This document shows, piece after piece, positions 1-7,343 of a stretch of 64,000 nucleotides of DNA (positions within the stretch are counted from its first letter, which is position 1; each line of letters opens with the position of its first letter). Under the pieces are notes generated by a model, which was not told the origin of the DNA, did not search any database, and worked only from the letters and a program-made list of their open reading frames with translations. Origin of the DNA: Bradyrhizobium archetypum (GTDB lineage: Bacteria > Pseudomonadota > Alphaproteobacteria > Rhizobiales > Xanthobacteraceae); contig NZ_JAAVLW010000004.1 of NCBI RefSeq assembly GCF_013114835.1, forward strand, positions 680,525-744,524, read 5' to 3'. Made by a program: the position numbers and the translations under genes.

Positions 1-2
1 GG

Positions 3-503
3 CGCACGGTGAAACTGATCAAGGACAAGTATAAAATTCCGCTGGTGATCAAGGGAATCGCCACCGCGGAAGATGCCATCATCGCGCTCGATCACGGCGT
101 CGACTGGATCTATGTGTCGAACCATGGCGGCCGTCAGCTCGACCACGGTCGCGGCGCGATGCACGTCTTGCCGGAAATCGTCGACGCCGTTGCGGGCCGG
201 GCCAAGATCATGGTTGACGGCTCGTTCTGCCGTGGCACCGACATCGTGAAGGCAATCGCGTCCGGCGCGGATCTGGTCGGCATCGGGCGGCTGCAATGCT
301 GGGCGCTCGCCGCCGCAGGCGAGGCCGGCATCGTGCGGATGCTGGAGCTTCTCGAAGACGAGGTTATCCGTTGTCTTGGGCTACTGGGCGTCACCCGCTT
401 TGCCGAGCTCGACAAGTCTTACCTGCATCCGGCGACTGCGACGAATCTGCCGAACGTATTCAGCGCATTTCCGCTCCTGGATATCGAGCCCTATCGCTAC
501 TGA
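3..503 (+). CDS. FMN-dependent alpha-hydroxy-acid oxidase/dehydrogenase, C-terminal part
   Basis: Only the C-terminal ~166 residues are in the window; the frame is open to the left edge. The family oxidises L-2-hydroxy acids (lactate, glycolate, mandelate) to 2-oxo acids with FMN. Visible landmarks are the K-G-I segment whose Lys contacts FMN, the SNHGGRQLD signature that carries the active-site His and the substrate-binding Arg, the VDGSFCRGTDIVKA phosphate-binding strand and the GIGR loop. The tail (ELDKSYL) is typical of LldD-like members. The substrate cannot be told from this fragment. Family certain, specificity open. Confidence 0.9.
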   Translation, partial: RTVKLIKDKYKIPLVIKGIATAEDAIIALDHGVDWIYVSNHGGRQLDHGRGAMHVLPEIVDAVAGRAKIMVDGSFCRGTDIVKAIASGADLVGIGRLQCWALAAAGEAGIVRMLELLEDEVIRCLGLLGVTRFAELDKSYLHPATATNLPNVFSAFPLLDIEPYRY

Positions 504-542
504 GGGTCGAAGGCTGCAACGCCGGGCCCAAAACCTCATTAC

Positions 543-718
543 GCTGAATTCAGCCTTGAGAAGGCCATCGGCCTTCTGGACATTCAGGCGCGTCGGCTGA
601 AACTGTCGCCGGTCAACGATGAGGATCTGAAAACGCTGACGGATTCGGTCTGGTAGAAGTGCGCGACGAGGGGCTCGTGCTGACGCCGGCCGGGATCGCC
701 GTACTGAATGGGCCGTGA
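543..718 (+). pseudogene. Small frameshifted gene remnant
   Basis: One frame reads EFSLEKAIGLLDIQARRLKL followed by ~16 residues and stops at a TAG near 654-656. The overlapping frame then continues GLVEVRDEGLVLTPAGIAVL to a TGA at 716-718. The second part resembles the wing of a small winged-helix protein. The two halves join naturally across the TAG if one base is gained or lost, so this looks like a decayed small gene. No start codon with a good ribosome site was found. The family assignment is a guess. Confidence 0.35.
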
Positions 719-841
719 TCAGCGCAGGAAGCTCTCGCCGGAATCGCGAGGCGTGCAGCGATAGGTCAACACTTCGTAGTTCTGGTCGCGCGGCTCGATC
801 GTGGCCAGCCGCATTTGTGCGCCGCATTTCATGCAAGGCAT
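719..841 (-). CDS. Small zinc-ribbon-like hypothetical protein
   Basis: A 40-residue protein beginning MPCMKCGAQMRL, with CxxC at residues 3-6 and a later YRC. This resembles short zinc-ribbon proteins common in Bradyrhizobium, but the second CxxC is reduced to a single Cys (RCTPRDSGES), so metal binding may be lost. An upstream ATG at 901 in the same frame would add 20 residues that look non-coding. No neighbour suggests a role. Function unknown. Confidence 0.5.
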   Translation of the reverse strand: MPCMKCGAQMRLATIEPRDQNYEVLTYRCTPRDSGESFLR

Positions 842-1164
842 TTCTATGCTGGTTTGGAAGCGCGTGCAGGTCGGTGTCGGCCGAAATGTTTGCAGCAGCA
901 TTTTATTCCCATGTCCCGAGAGACTTAAATGAGAGACGCAACGCCACTTACAGTCGATCTCTAAACCCGAATCACTATGCCATACTGTTGCCACCATTGG
1001 AATCGGCGCGCATCCGTACGGCTACGAACCGCAGGAGTAAGGAAATCTTTCCTTGATAGCAGGAATGCCGAATGCCAAGGTCTGTCGTCCAGGTTAGTCC
1101 AATACGGCGCAGACGCGGTCACGAATTGTGCTAACCTGACAGGGTCGACACTGGAGAAGCGACC
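842..1164. other. Intergenic region upstream of the phasin gene
   Basis: No convincing gene was found. The region must hold the phasin promoter, but no clear -35/-10 pair stands out. A GGAGAAG ribosome site lies about 7 bases before the phasin ATG. Confidence 0.5.
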
Positions 1165-1518
1165 ATGACCGAACCGAAACTCGAAGTTCCGGCCGAACTG
1201 CGTGAACTGGCCGAGAAAACCATCGATCAGGCGGAAAAGGCGTTCGGCATGTTCTTCGACGCCGCCGGCAAGTCCATGACGGCCATGCCCGGCGCGAGCA
1301 CCGAAATCTCCAAGCAGGCCCTGTCGTTTACCGAACAGAATATGAAGGCTGCATTCGAACATGCTCGAAAGCTGGTCCATGCCACCGATCTTCAGGAGGC
1401 GATGCGGATCCAGTCCGAATTCCTGCGCAGCCAGTTCACCAATGCTGGCGAACATATGCGGCAGATCACCGGCGGCGTCGTCTCGGCCGCAAAAGATTCA
1501 ACAAAAGGCAAGTTGTGA
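1165..1518 (+). CDS. Phasin family protein
   Basis: A 117-residue, nearly all-helical protein without membrane segments. The order of features fits Phasin_2: an amphipathic N-terminal helix (ELRELAEKTIDQAEKAFGMF), a short Gly/Ala/Pro break, then a long helix around FTEQNMKAAFEHARKLVHA and LQEAMRIQSEFLRSQF. Phasins coat polyhydroxyalkanoate granules and limit their coalescence; some small ones act as general stress chaperones. The start is fixed by GGAGAAG just upstream. No PHA synthase or depolymerase is nearby, so it appears to be a stand-alone gene. Confidence 0.8.
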   Translation: MTEPKLEVPAELRELAEKTIDQAEKAFGMFFDAAGKSMTAMPGASTEISKQALSFTEQNMKAAFEHARKLVHATDLQEAMRIQSEFLRSQFTNAGEHMRQITGGVVSAAKDSTKGKL

Positions 1519-1526
1519 GGCGCCTA

Positions 1527-1778
1527 CTAGCGGCGGCGTCCGATCGCGACACCGAACAGAAAAGCAACGAAAAGGCTGGCGAGCGGCGCTTCGCGGGTAA
1601 TCGCACTGATGGTCGAAAGCGGCATTCCCGGTTGCCGTGCTGCCGTGATCGCGTCGCTAAGACGGCCGACTGCAGCCTGCAGCGCCTCGGACACTTCGGT
1701 GAGCGTGCGTGACACATCAGTAGCGGTATCGATGGCGCGTTCCGCCATGCCGGGCTGCGATGGCTCTTCGATATTCAC
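1527..1778 (-). CDS. Small tail-anchored hypothetical protein
   Basis: Starting at GTG 1778, preceded by GGAG, gives 83 residues. Residues ~12-50 form a probable amphipathic helix or coiled coil (VSRTLTEVSEALQAAVGRL). The C-terminus is a single hydrophobic segment, APLASLFVAFLFGVAIGRRR, with a positive end. The layout resembles the ElaB/DUF883 type of membrane-anchored helical protein, although sequence similarity is not evident by eye. An ATG at 1901 would add 41 Arg-rich residues that look untranslated. It converges on the phasin gene, 8 bases away. Confidence 0.5.
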   Translation of the reverse strand: MNIEEPSQPGMAERAIDTATDVSRTLTEVSEALQAAVGRLSDAITAARQPGMPLSTISAITREAPLASLFVAFLFGVAIGRRR

Positions 1779-1945
1779 GTTCTCCAACTCACTCGGTTGC
1801 TCGGTGTTGCCGGGCAGCGGCTCATCTCTGCATAATCCGCGCGCAGGGCATTTGTTCCCGCGGGATCGCCTTGCTCGGCGTCGATGCGGAACTTTCTCCA
1901 TCCCCGCGATTTAATCCGTCAGAGTAAATCAACGCGGATTTTCGG

Positions 1946-2236
1946 ATGGTGAGGGATTTGGCGGAAGATCAGTTGAGCCGACACAGTAGCGGGCCATTGA
2001 AGGTTGCGATTGTGGTCGCCGTTCTTGGCGTGGTTGGCATGCTGGTCGTCGACCACGGCCCATGGAACAAGCCGAAGGTACAACACCCGGTGATCGCGAA
2101 CTACAGCACCACAGGCGAAGCGGCCCGTGCCGCCGGTGCGGACGTCATACCGACCGAGCCGAAGCTTCAGGTGGAGCCTAGTCCGCCCGTGCCGAAGCCT
2201 GTTCACCCGGTCAATCCAGCGCCTCACTCTCACTAG
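1946..2236 (+). CDS. Small single-pass membrane protein
   Basis: A 96-residue protein with a short charged N-terminus, one membrane helix at about residues 18-36 (LKVAIVVAVLGVVGMLVV) and a Pro-rich periplasmic tail containing GEAARAAGADV and repeated PxP units. I associate this arrangement with a conserved hypothetical protein in Bradyrhizobium, but that is memory, not a search. The tail could span or contact the cell wall. Function unknown. Confidence 0.55.
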   Translation: MVRDLAEDQLSRHSSGPLKVAIVVAVLGVVGMLVVDHGPWNKPKVQHPVIANYSTTGEAARAAGADVIPTEPKLQVEPSPPVPKPVHPVNPAPHSH

Positions 2237-2311
2237 AGAGCGCGTCTGGTACGCCGGGCAAGTCACCGGCACAGTGGCATCTCAAGTGCTCGGGACTTTT
2301 GCACGAGCGGT

Positions 2312-2497
2312 TCAGCGCACGCTGACGAATGCACCCCAGCATGCAGCGAGCCCGGCGGCTACCAGCACGAGCAGCGGATTTTCGCAAAACGGGCTGCCAT
2401 ATTGGCACATTGCAATACCCAGCGAGCCGATTTCGTGACGGCTCGCCGCATAGAACAAGCCCGACAGTATCGTGAGCACGGCAGCAACGAAAAACAT
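2312..2497 (-). CDS. 61-residue two-helix membrane microprotein
   Basis: The start at 2497 is set by a strong AAGGAGGG site 6-7 bases upstream. Helix 1 is FFVAAVLTILSGLFYAA, then a short loop with CQYGSPFC (CX6C) followed by ENPLLV, then helix 2 (VLVAAGLAACWGAFVSV). The gene at 31178-31384 has the same plan and the same CX6C-xx-P-LL signature, so the two form a small family. The paired Cys in the loop could form a disulfide if the loop is periplasmic. Function unknown. Confidence 0.6.
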   Translation of the reverse strand: MFFVAAVLTILSGLFYAASRHEIGSLGIAMCQYGSPFCENPLLVLVAAGLAACWGAFVSVR

Positions 2498-2606
2498 TCG
2501 ACACCCTCCTTGCGCTCTGTTGGGGCCGCAGGTTGCGCCATCCACGGCCCAACAATTTCGTTTCGATGCTGCGATGTCCGATCTGAATCCGGTTTGCGCG
2601 GGCCAC

Positions 2607-2693
2607 TTGACGCATCGGGCAAATCAGGGGCACATTGGCATCATCGCAGATTTCGTGAAGCCCGCGCCGGAAACGGCGGCGGGCTTTTCTTTT
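2607..2693 (+). ncRNA. Candidate small RNA unit, copy 1
   Basis: TTGACG at 2607 is followed by TCGGGCAAATCA, GGCATCATCGCA and then a GC-rich hairpin with a T-run. The same order occurs in copy 2 at 2779-2866. No open frame with a ribosome site covers the unit. The -10 position (CACATT) is poor, so this copy may be weak or decayed. The RNA would be about 50 nt. Inference from the promoter-terminator layout only. Confidence 0.35.
2660..2688 (+). terminator. Rho-independent terminator of candidate RNA copy 1
   Basis: GCCCGCGCCG, loop GAAA, then CGGCGGCGGGC pairs with one bulge and is followed by TTTTCTTTT. This is a good intrinsic terminator on the plus strand. Confidence 0.7.
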
Positions 2694-2778
2694 CACACAA
2701 CAATAAGCCAAGGCCGTTTCAATTTGTCGAAACGATTTCGTTGAATTTTCCGCAATCAGTTGACCATTCGAAAACTGA

Positions 2779-2866
2779 TTGACATGTCGGGCAAATCACC
2801 GGCATAACACCATCATCGCAAAAATTGCAAAGCCCGCGCGGAGAATTCCGCCGCGGGCTTTTTGTT
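2779..2866 (+). ncRNA. Candidate small RNA unit, copy 2
   Basis: TTGACA (2779-2784), 18 bases, CATAAC (2803-2808), then CATCATCGCA and a strong terminator. A transcript starting near 2815 would be ~50 nt. The block TCGGGCAAATCA, the CATCATCGCA motif and the hairpin position match copy 1 about 172 bases upstream, which suggests tandem duplication. A related TCACCGGCA stretch without promoter or terminator lies at 2253-2280. Small RNA assignment is inferred. Confidence 0.42.
2831..2864 (+). terminator. Rho-independent terminator of candidate RNA copy 2
   Basis: AGCCCGCG pairs with CGCGGGCT and an inner GGA with TCC around a GAAT loop; TTTTTG follows. A strong plus-strand intrinsic terminator. 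Confidence 0.75.
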
Positions 2867-3118
2867 TGAGGTTTTCGAATCGGACGGCGGCCGCCCATCG
2901 ACGCCGCAACTCCCAACGCCCCCGCCCGGGCGTCACGAGCGCGCCGCTGTCCGAGCTTCCATCACCATCCAGTTGGCCGGCATGCGCGAACATGCCGGCT
3001 CGCGGCGCGCATCGTCACGCGCCGCACGCGGCCCCCGACGGGATAAGGTTCGCGCCCCAAATGATCTGCGCCTGCACTCCGCGATCATGCCGCACATATC
3101 TCTTTTGGAGGGAAGCCG
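2867..3118. other. Intergenic region with a perfect hairpin
   Basis: No gene is supported here. A perfect 9-bp stem (GCCGGCATG / CATGCCGGC, loop CGCGAA) lies at 2976-2999 without a T-run, so it is not a standard terminator. TTTTGGAGGG near 3103 is the ribosome site of the next small frame. Confidence 0.45.
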
Positions 3119-3190
3119 ATGACTGCCCTACCTGATCTCGCTCGCGCTCATCAGTCTCGACGTCATCGCCACATCGGAGGAGTTCTCGTG
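3119..3190 (+). pseudogene. Frameshifted hydrophobic micropeptide
   Basis: A GGAGGG ribosome site precedes ATG 3119. Read as it stands, the frame runs on into the next gene with an unlikely His/Arg-rich stretch. Removing one C from the CCC at 3126-3128 gives MTA followed by YLISLALISLDVIATSEEFS and a TGA that overlaps the next gene's GTG (GTGA). That is a sensible membrane peptide with coupled translation, so a single-base insertion (mutation or sequencing error) is the simplest reading. Confidence 0.4.
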
Positions 3191-3349
3191 AGCACCGACA
3201 TCATTCAAATCATTCCGCGTCCAAAACGCGATAACGTAAAGACGGATTTTCCGGCGATTGCCTTCCGCACTGCGCGGCATCAACCCGCCACCGATCCTGT
3301 CGATGCTGCGCCAGATAAGCGCGCCCGATCGATCAACCGAGCAGCCTAG
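3188..3349 (+). CDS. Small hypothetical protein (MSTDIIQIIPRP type)
   Basis: GTG at 3188 is preceded by GGAGGAG six bases upstream and gives 53 residues starting MSTDIIQIIPRPK. No membrane segment. I recall similar small proteins in Bradyrhizobium genomes, without known function. It is followed directly by the gene at 3350, whose ATG abuts the stop, so 3188-3930 is probably one transcript. Confidence 0.5.
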   Translation: MSTDIIQIIPRPKRDNVKTDFPAIAFRTARHQPATDPVDAAPDKRARSINRAA

Positions 3350-3631
3350 ATGGGAAAGGCAAGAGCCCTTCTTGAGATTCGTTCTCTCGCACGCAGCCAT
3401 ACCCGAACTGCGATTCGCGTTCTCGTCCGCATCATGCGAAGCGAGGATGCTACGCCAGCCGCCCGCGTATCTGCCGCCAATGCCATCCTCGATCGCGGCT
3501 GGGGCAAGGCCACGCAGCCGCTGGAGAACAGCGGTGACGGCGCGCTCGAATTCATCCACCGGATTGAGCGTGTCATCGTCTATTTCGCCAAGCGAGGTTT
3601 CGAGAACGTAGCACGGATTATCAAGCGATGA
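3350..3631 (+). CDS. Phage-type small protein (terminase-small-subunit-like region)
   Basis: A 93-residue basic helical protein. The core reads EIRSLARSHTRTAIRVLVRI, then SAANAILDRGWGKA, which matches a segment seen in small phage packaging proteins and related DUFs of alphaproteobacterial prophages, where repeated helices are followed by the conserved ILDRGxGKA turn. Its stop overlaps the next start by ATGA. No phage structural gene is nearby. The phage link is from recalled family resemblance, so function stays uncertain. Confidence 0.5.
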   Translation: MGKARALLEIRSLARSHTRTAIRVLVRIMRSEDATPAARVSAANAILDRGWGKATQPLENSGDGALEFIHRIERVIVYFAKRGFENVARIIKR

Positions 3632-3930
3632 CCGGGATGCCGGCTGCGGATATCAGGGCCATCGTCATCGAGACGTTGGCCGAACAGCAGAGGATTCGTC
3701 ACGATGATATCGATACGGTGGTTCTCAAAGCCGTCGCGACGACACTGACTTCATTTGGGATCGACGAGGACGATCGAGGAGAGCTTCGCGCTGATTTTCA
3801 GCACTTGCGGCGGTGGCGCAGGAGCGTCGAGCAAGCGCAGAGCTATACTTTCAAGGCAGTCATTACGGTGATTGTGACTGGTTTCGTCGGGGCCGTCTGG
3901 CTCGGTATCAAGGCGACCCTCGGCAAGTGA
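3628..3930 (+). CDS. Small C-terminally anchored membrane protein
   Basis: A 100-residue protein coupled to the previous gene by an ATGA overlap. The N-terminal 70 residues are charged and helical (DEDDRGELRADFQHLRRWRR); the C-terminus is one membrane helix (AVITVIVTGFVGAVWLGIKA). Small proteins of this layout are frequent near phage lysis or packaging genes in rhizobia. No enzymatic motif. Function unknown. Confidence 0.55.
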   Translation: MTGMPAADIRAIVIETLAEQQRIRHDDIDTVVLKAVATTLTSFGIDEDDRGELRADFQHLRRWRRSVEQAQSYTFKAVITVIVTGFVGAVWLGIKATLGK

Positions 3931-3982
3931 TCTATTGAACTGCCAGACACAGACGACGCACTCGAATTCAGGTGCCACGAAA

Positions 3983-4411
3983 ATGTATCGGATTCGCGAG
4001 GTTGACGGGAATGATGAGGACATTGCGGACGCGCTCACCGAGCTTCATCAGTCGACGTTTCTTGATAGCGCTCCCGTTCCGACGTTCGATGATGGGCACT
4101 GGTGGCTTGCCTTTCACGGAATCGAGCCGGTCGCGTTCGCTGGTATCATTCCGTCAACTCACGTCTTCAACGCCGGCTACTTTTGCCGTGTTGGCGTGCT
4201 GGGCAAGCATTGCGGACATCGGCTTCAGTTGCGCCTGATGCGAGCAGTGGAGGCGCGTGGGCGTCTGAACGGGTGGTGTGCCATCGTGTCCGACACTACC
4301 GGGAATATTTCATCAGCCAATAACTTCATTCGCGCGGGCTACCGCCTGTTCGTTCCGACGCATCCTTGGGCCTGGCCAAACACGCTTTATTGGCGCAAGG
4401 ACATCAAATAG
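3983..4411 (+). CDS. GNAT family N-acetyltransferase
   Basis: 142 residues from ATG 3983; a further upstream TTG start adds residues of no family value. The GNAT fold shows as WWLAFHGIEPVAFAGI (beta3-beta4), the acetyl-CoA loop VGVLGKHCGHRLQLRL (a degenerate Q/RxxGxG/A, with GKHCGH) and IVSDTTGNISSANNFIRAGY for the C-terminal motif. It follows the phage-like genes at 3188-3930 with a 52-base gap and ends before a terminator at 4449. Similar acetyltransferases occur in rhizobial prophages. Substrate unknown. Confidence 0.75.
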   Translation: MYRIREVDGNDEDIADALTELHQSTFLDSAPVPTFDDGHWWLAFHGIEPVAFAGIIPSTHVFNAGYFCRVGVLGKHCGHRLQLRLMRAVEARGRLNGWCAIVSDTTGNISSANNFIRAGYRLFVPTHPWAWPNTLYWRKDIK

Positions 4412-4448
4412 AGGCTCAGCCGCCTTTGCGCTTCAAACGGGGTTACTC

Positions 4449-4476
4449 GCCCGGTGGCCTTGCCGCCGGGCTTTTT
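4449..4476 (+). terminator. Rho-independent terminator after the GNAT gene
   Basis: GCCCGGTGGC, loop CTT, GCCGCCGGGC with one G-T pair, followed by TTTTTG. It closes the 3188-4411 transcription unit. Confidence 0.75.
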
Positions 4477-4600
4477 GCGTTTTTGGGCTGCCTCTTACGG
4501 CGAAGGAGCCATGCCACCCGCAGCGCCTTGATCATTGGCCGTCAACCGGTAGACTGGCCAAGCTTCGACGGCGCAAGCCGCGGAGCAGGCGAGGAAACAT

Positions 4601-5827
4601 ATGGCGGAAGACGGCACCAAGCCGGATGCAGGTTCGCCCGCGGGACCGGGTACGGACAGCTATGCTGCCATGGTTGCACGTGCCAAGGCGCTGATTCCGG
4701 TGCTGCGAGATCGTGCTTCAAAGACGGAGCAGCTCCGGCGATTGCCGCCGGAGACCGAGCGCGATTTGCATAACGCCGGCCTATTCCGGCTCGTGCAGCC
4801 GAAACGCGTTGGTGGGGCCGAGCTGGACTATGTCGCGCTGGTTGATTGTTCCGACGCGCTGGGCCAGGCGGATGCTTCCGTTGCTTGGAATTTCGCCAAC
4901 CTTGCCAGCCATCACTGGATGTTAGGTATGTTTGACAAGCACGCGCAGGACGCGGTTTGGAGCAAGAATGCCGATGCGTTGATCGCATCGTCCTTCATCT
5001 TCCCAGCCGGTCGCGCGAGAAGGGTTGACGGGGGATACGTCCTGCGCGGTCATTGGCCGTTCTCTTCTGGGGTCGAGTCATGCGACTGGAACATGCTTGC
5101 CGGGGTGGTGGCCTCGGACGATGAGGCCGATGGCATTGAATACCGGATCTTCCTGCTCAACAGGAGCGAGTACAGGATCAACGACATTTGGAATGCGACA
5201 GGGCTGTGCGGCACGGGCTCGAATGACGTATGGGTTGAGGATGCATTCGTCGCGGAGAACATGACGGTCGCAGTCAGCGATCTGACTGGCGGACCGACGC
5301 CGGGAAGCGTTGTTAATTCGAACGCGCTCTATGCGCTGCCGGTATTCTCACTGTTTCCTTATGTGTTGTCAGGTGTCGGATTGGGTAATGCGCAAGCCTG
5401 TCTGAATGACTATGTTGAAATCGCGCGACATCGGGCTTCGACTTACAATCGTGCCAAGCTCAGTGACTTGCAGACAACCCAAATTAAGATCGCAGAGGCG
5501 TCCGCCAAGATCGACGCGGCCCGTCTAGTGATGCGTACGAACTGCATCGATGCGATGGCTGACGCAAGGCGAGGTTATATCCCCGACCTCGCCGGCAAGA
5601 CGAGGCTGCGGCGAGACGGTGCCTTTGCGGTGAACCTGTGCACCGAAGCAGTCTCGTTGTTGTTCGCGGCGAGTGGCGCACGCAGTCTGTTCACGTCAGG
5701 CGCACTGCAGCGGCAATTTCGTGACGCTCACGCCGTTAACTCGCACCTCGCATTCAATTTCGATGCGGCGGGAACCAATTATGGACGCGTGGCGCTCGGC
5801 CTCCCGTCCGAAAATCTGACGCTCTGA
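4601..5827 (+). CDS. Acyl-CoA-dehydrogenase-fold flavin monooxygenase, oxygenase component
   Basis: 408 residues with the acyl-CoA dehydrogenase fold: an N-terminal helical domain (LRRLPPETERDLHNAGLFRL), a middle beta domain (SGVESCDWNM, GTGSNDVWVEDAFV) and a C-terminal four-helix bundle ending FDAAGTNYGRVALGL. The HxxSG-like segment HWPFSSG and the neighbouring flavin reductase gene point to the two-component group D monooxygenases (HsaA, HpaB-like, PigA types), which hydroxylate aromatics with supplied FADH2 or FMNH2, rather than to fatty-acid oxidation. GAGGAA precedes the ATG. The reductase starts 11 bases after the stop. Substrate unknown. Confidence 0.82.
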   Translation: MAEDGTKPDAGSPAGPGTDSYAAMVARAKALIPVLRDRASKTEQLRRLPPETERDLHNAGLFRLVQPKRVGGAELDYVALVDCSDALGQADASVAWNFANLASHHWMLGMFDKHAQDAVWSKNADALIASSFIFPAGRARRVDGGYVLRGHWPFSSGVESCDWNMLAGVVASDDEADGIEYRIFLLNRSEYRINDIWNATGLCGTGSNDVWVEDAFVAENMTVAVSDLTGGPTPGSVVNSNALYALPVFSLFPYVLSGVGLGNAQACLNDYVEIARHRASTYNRAKLSDLQTTQIKIAEASAKIDAARLVMRTNCIDAMADARRGYIPDLAGKTRLRRDGAFAVNLCTEAVSLLFAASGARSLFTSGALQRQFRDAHAVNSHLAFNFDAAGTNYGRVALGLPSENLTL

Positions 5828-5838
5828 GGCCTGGACGG

Positions 5839-6393
5839 ATGTCTGACTCACCCAAACATCCGGCCGATCCGGCCAATGAACTAGCCAGTGACAATTCGGC
5901 GATAGATCCGCGCGATTTTCGTAATGCGCTTGGTACGTTCGCAACGGGCGTCACGATTGTCTCGGCGATGGCTGCAGACGGAAGGCCCTATGGCGTGACC
6001 TGCAATTCCTTTGCCTCGGTATCGCTAAATCCGCCACTGATATTGTGGAGTCTTGGGATGTTCTCGCAGGGACTCACGATCTTCCAGAATGCCAGTCATT
6101 TCGCGGTCAATGTTCTCGGAGCTTCCCAGCAAGCATTGGCTTCGCAATTTGCAAAGTCGTCGGACGACAAATTCGCCGGAGTGAACTGGAAGCCGGGACT
6201 TGGCAACGCGCCCATCTTGACCGACTGTGTCGCCAATTTCCAATGCCGCGCGGCCAATCGGTATTACGGCGGTGACCACGTCATCTTCCTGGGAGCCGTC
6301 GAAGCCTACGCTTATAATCGGCAGGAGCCCTTGCTGTTTGCGCGCGGCACCTTCGGCCGGTTTATTGCCGGAGATGGCAAGCAGTCTTCGTGA
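5839..6393 (+). CDS. Flavin reductase family protein (reductase component)
   Basis: 184 residues; the flavin-reductase/HpaC fold begins at FRNALGTFATGVTIVS and includes GVTCNSFASVSLNPPLILWS, the FMN-binding stretch typical of the family, and a late H-V-IFLGAVEAY. The ~25-residue acidic N-terminus is an extension. It reduces free flavin with NAD(P)H for the partner oxygenase encoded immediately upstream. Pairing is inferred from adjacency and family, and is the usual arrangement for such systems. Confidence 0.88.
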   Translation: MSDSPKHPADPANELASDNSAIDPRDFRNALGTFATGVTIVSAMAADGRPYGVTCNSFASVSLNPPLILWSLGMFSQGLTIFQNASHFAVNVLGASQQALASQFAKSSDDKFAGVNWKPGLGNAPILTDCVANFQCRAANRYYGGDHVIFLGAVEAYAYNRQEPLLFARGTFGRFIAGDGKQSS

Positions 6394-6443
6394 GCGGATC
6401 GCAGAATCTCGCTGGACTGTGCCGTGGCGCAGTAGACGGGCCT

Positions 6444-7319
6444 CTAGCTCTTTGCCATCTGTGCACGATACCAGTCGCCAATCTCGCTGGCGGTCATCAG
6501 TGCCACGCCATCGTGACTGAGGACATAGTCGAGCAATGCCTCCAGATACTTAATGCGATGCGGTACGCCCGTAATATAGGGATGAATAGATATTGCCATG
6601 ATCCGCGCGTTCGAGGCGCCTTCGAGATAGAGCCGGTCGAACTGATCGGTGCAGCGCTTCAGGAATTGTTCAGAAGACAAATGCTGCAGTGCATGAATGA
6701 CGATATCGTTTGTTTCGACCGAATAGGGGATCGTTGTGATGGTGCCGTGAGGCGTGGCGATGTCCTCGGGCAGATCGTCGATCACCCAATCAGCGACATA
6801 CTCGACGCCGTTGAGGCGTAACAGATCAAGGGTTTCTTCGGTCTCTGTGAGGCCGGGACTTTCCCATGTCCGGGGCGGCTTCCCTGCAAATTTTGAGATT
6901 GTGTCGACCGAGCGCTTGATGGCATCCGCCTGGTTCTCGACCTTGTGCATCGGTCCCTGCACGAAACCGTGGCCCATGAATTCAAATCCGGCTTCGAGCG
7001 CAGCGGACGCAACGCGCGGGTAGGCGTTACAGACATTGGCATTGATCGCTAACGTCACGGGCATCTTGCGGTCGGTCAGTGCCTTGAACTGGCGCCAGAA
7101 ACCAGCGCGCATCCCGTATTCATGCCAGGACCAGTTCGGTACGTCGGGCAGTAGCGGTTGCCCCATCGGCGGGCTCAGCACCGTGCGGGGCATCGCATTC
7201 TCGATCCGCCATTCCTCCACATTGAGGATTACCCATACCGCGAGTTTCTTGCCACCAGGAAGCGCGAGCGTGGGCCGATCGACCTGCGCTTGATATGGAA
7301 TGCGATCGCTTAGCGACAC
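6444..7319 (-). CDS. Polysaccharide deacetylase family protein (PuuE-like)
   Basis: 291 residues of the NodB-homology TIM-barrel-like fold. The N-terminus carries the WVILNVEEWRIEN strand, where classical enzymes have the metal-binding DDG; the segment HEYGMRAGFWR, the GHGFVQGPM region (first metal His) and SIHPYITGVPHRI (late motif) follow. Members near PuuE/allantoinase-like proteins hydrolyse amide rings rather than chitin, which suits a catabolic cluster. Next gene upstream on the same strand is the LLM monooxygenase (24-base gap), so the pair is likely an operon. Exact reaction unknown. Confidence 0.8.
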   Translation of the reverse strand: MSLSDRIPYQAQVDRPTLALPGGKKLAVWVILNVEEWRIENAMPRTVLSPPMGQPLLPDVPNWSWHEYGMRAGFWRQFKALTDRKMPVTLAINANVCNAYPRVASAALEAGFEFMGHGFVQGPMHKVENQADAIKRSVDTISKFAGKPPRTWESPGLTETEETLDLLRLNGVEYVADWVIDDLPEDIATPHGTITTIPYSVETNDIVIHALQHLSSEQFLKRCTDQFDRLYLEGASNARIMAISIHPYITGVPHRIKYLEALLDYVLSHDGVALMTASEIGDWYRAQMAKS

Positions 7320-7343
7320 GGCAAGAGTTTCTCCTGTGATGTA

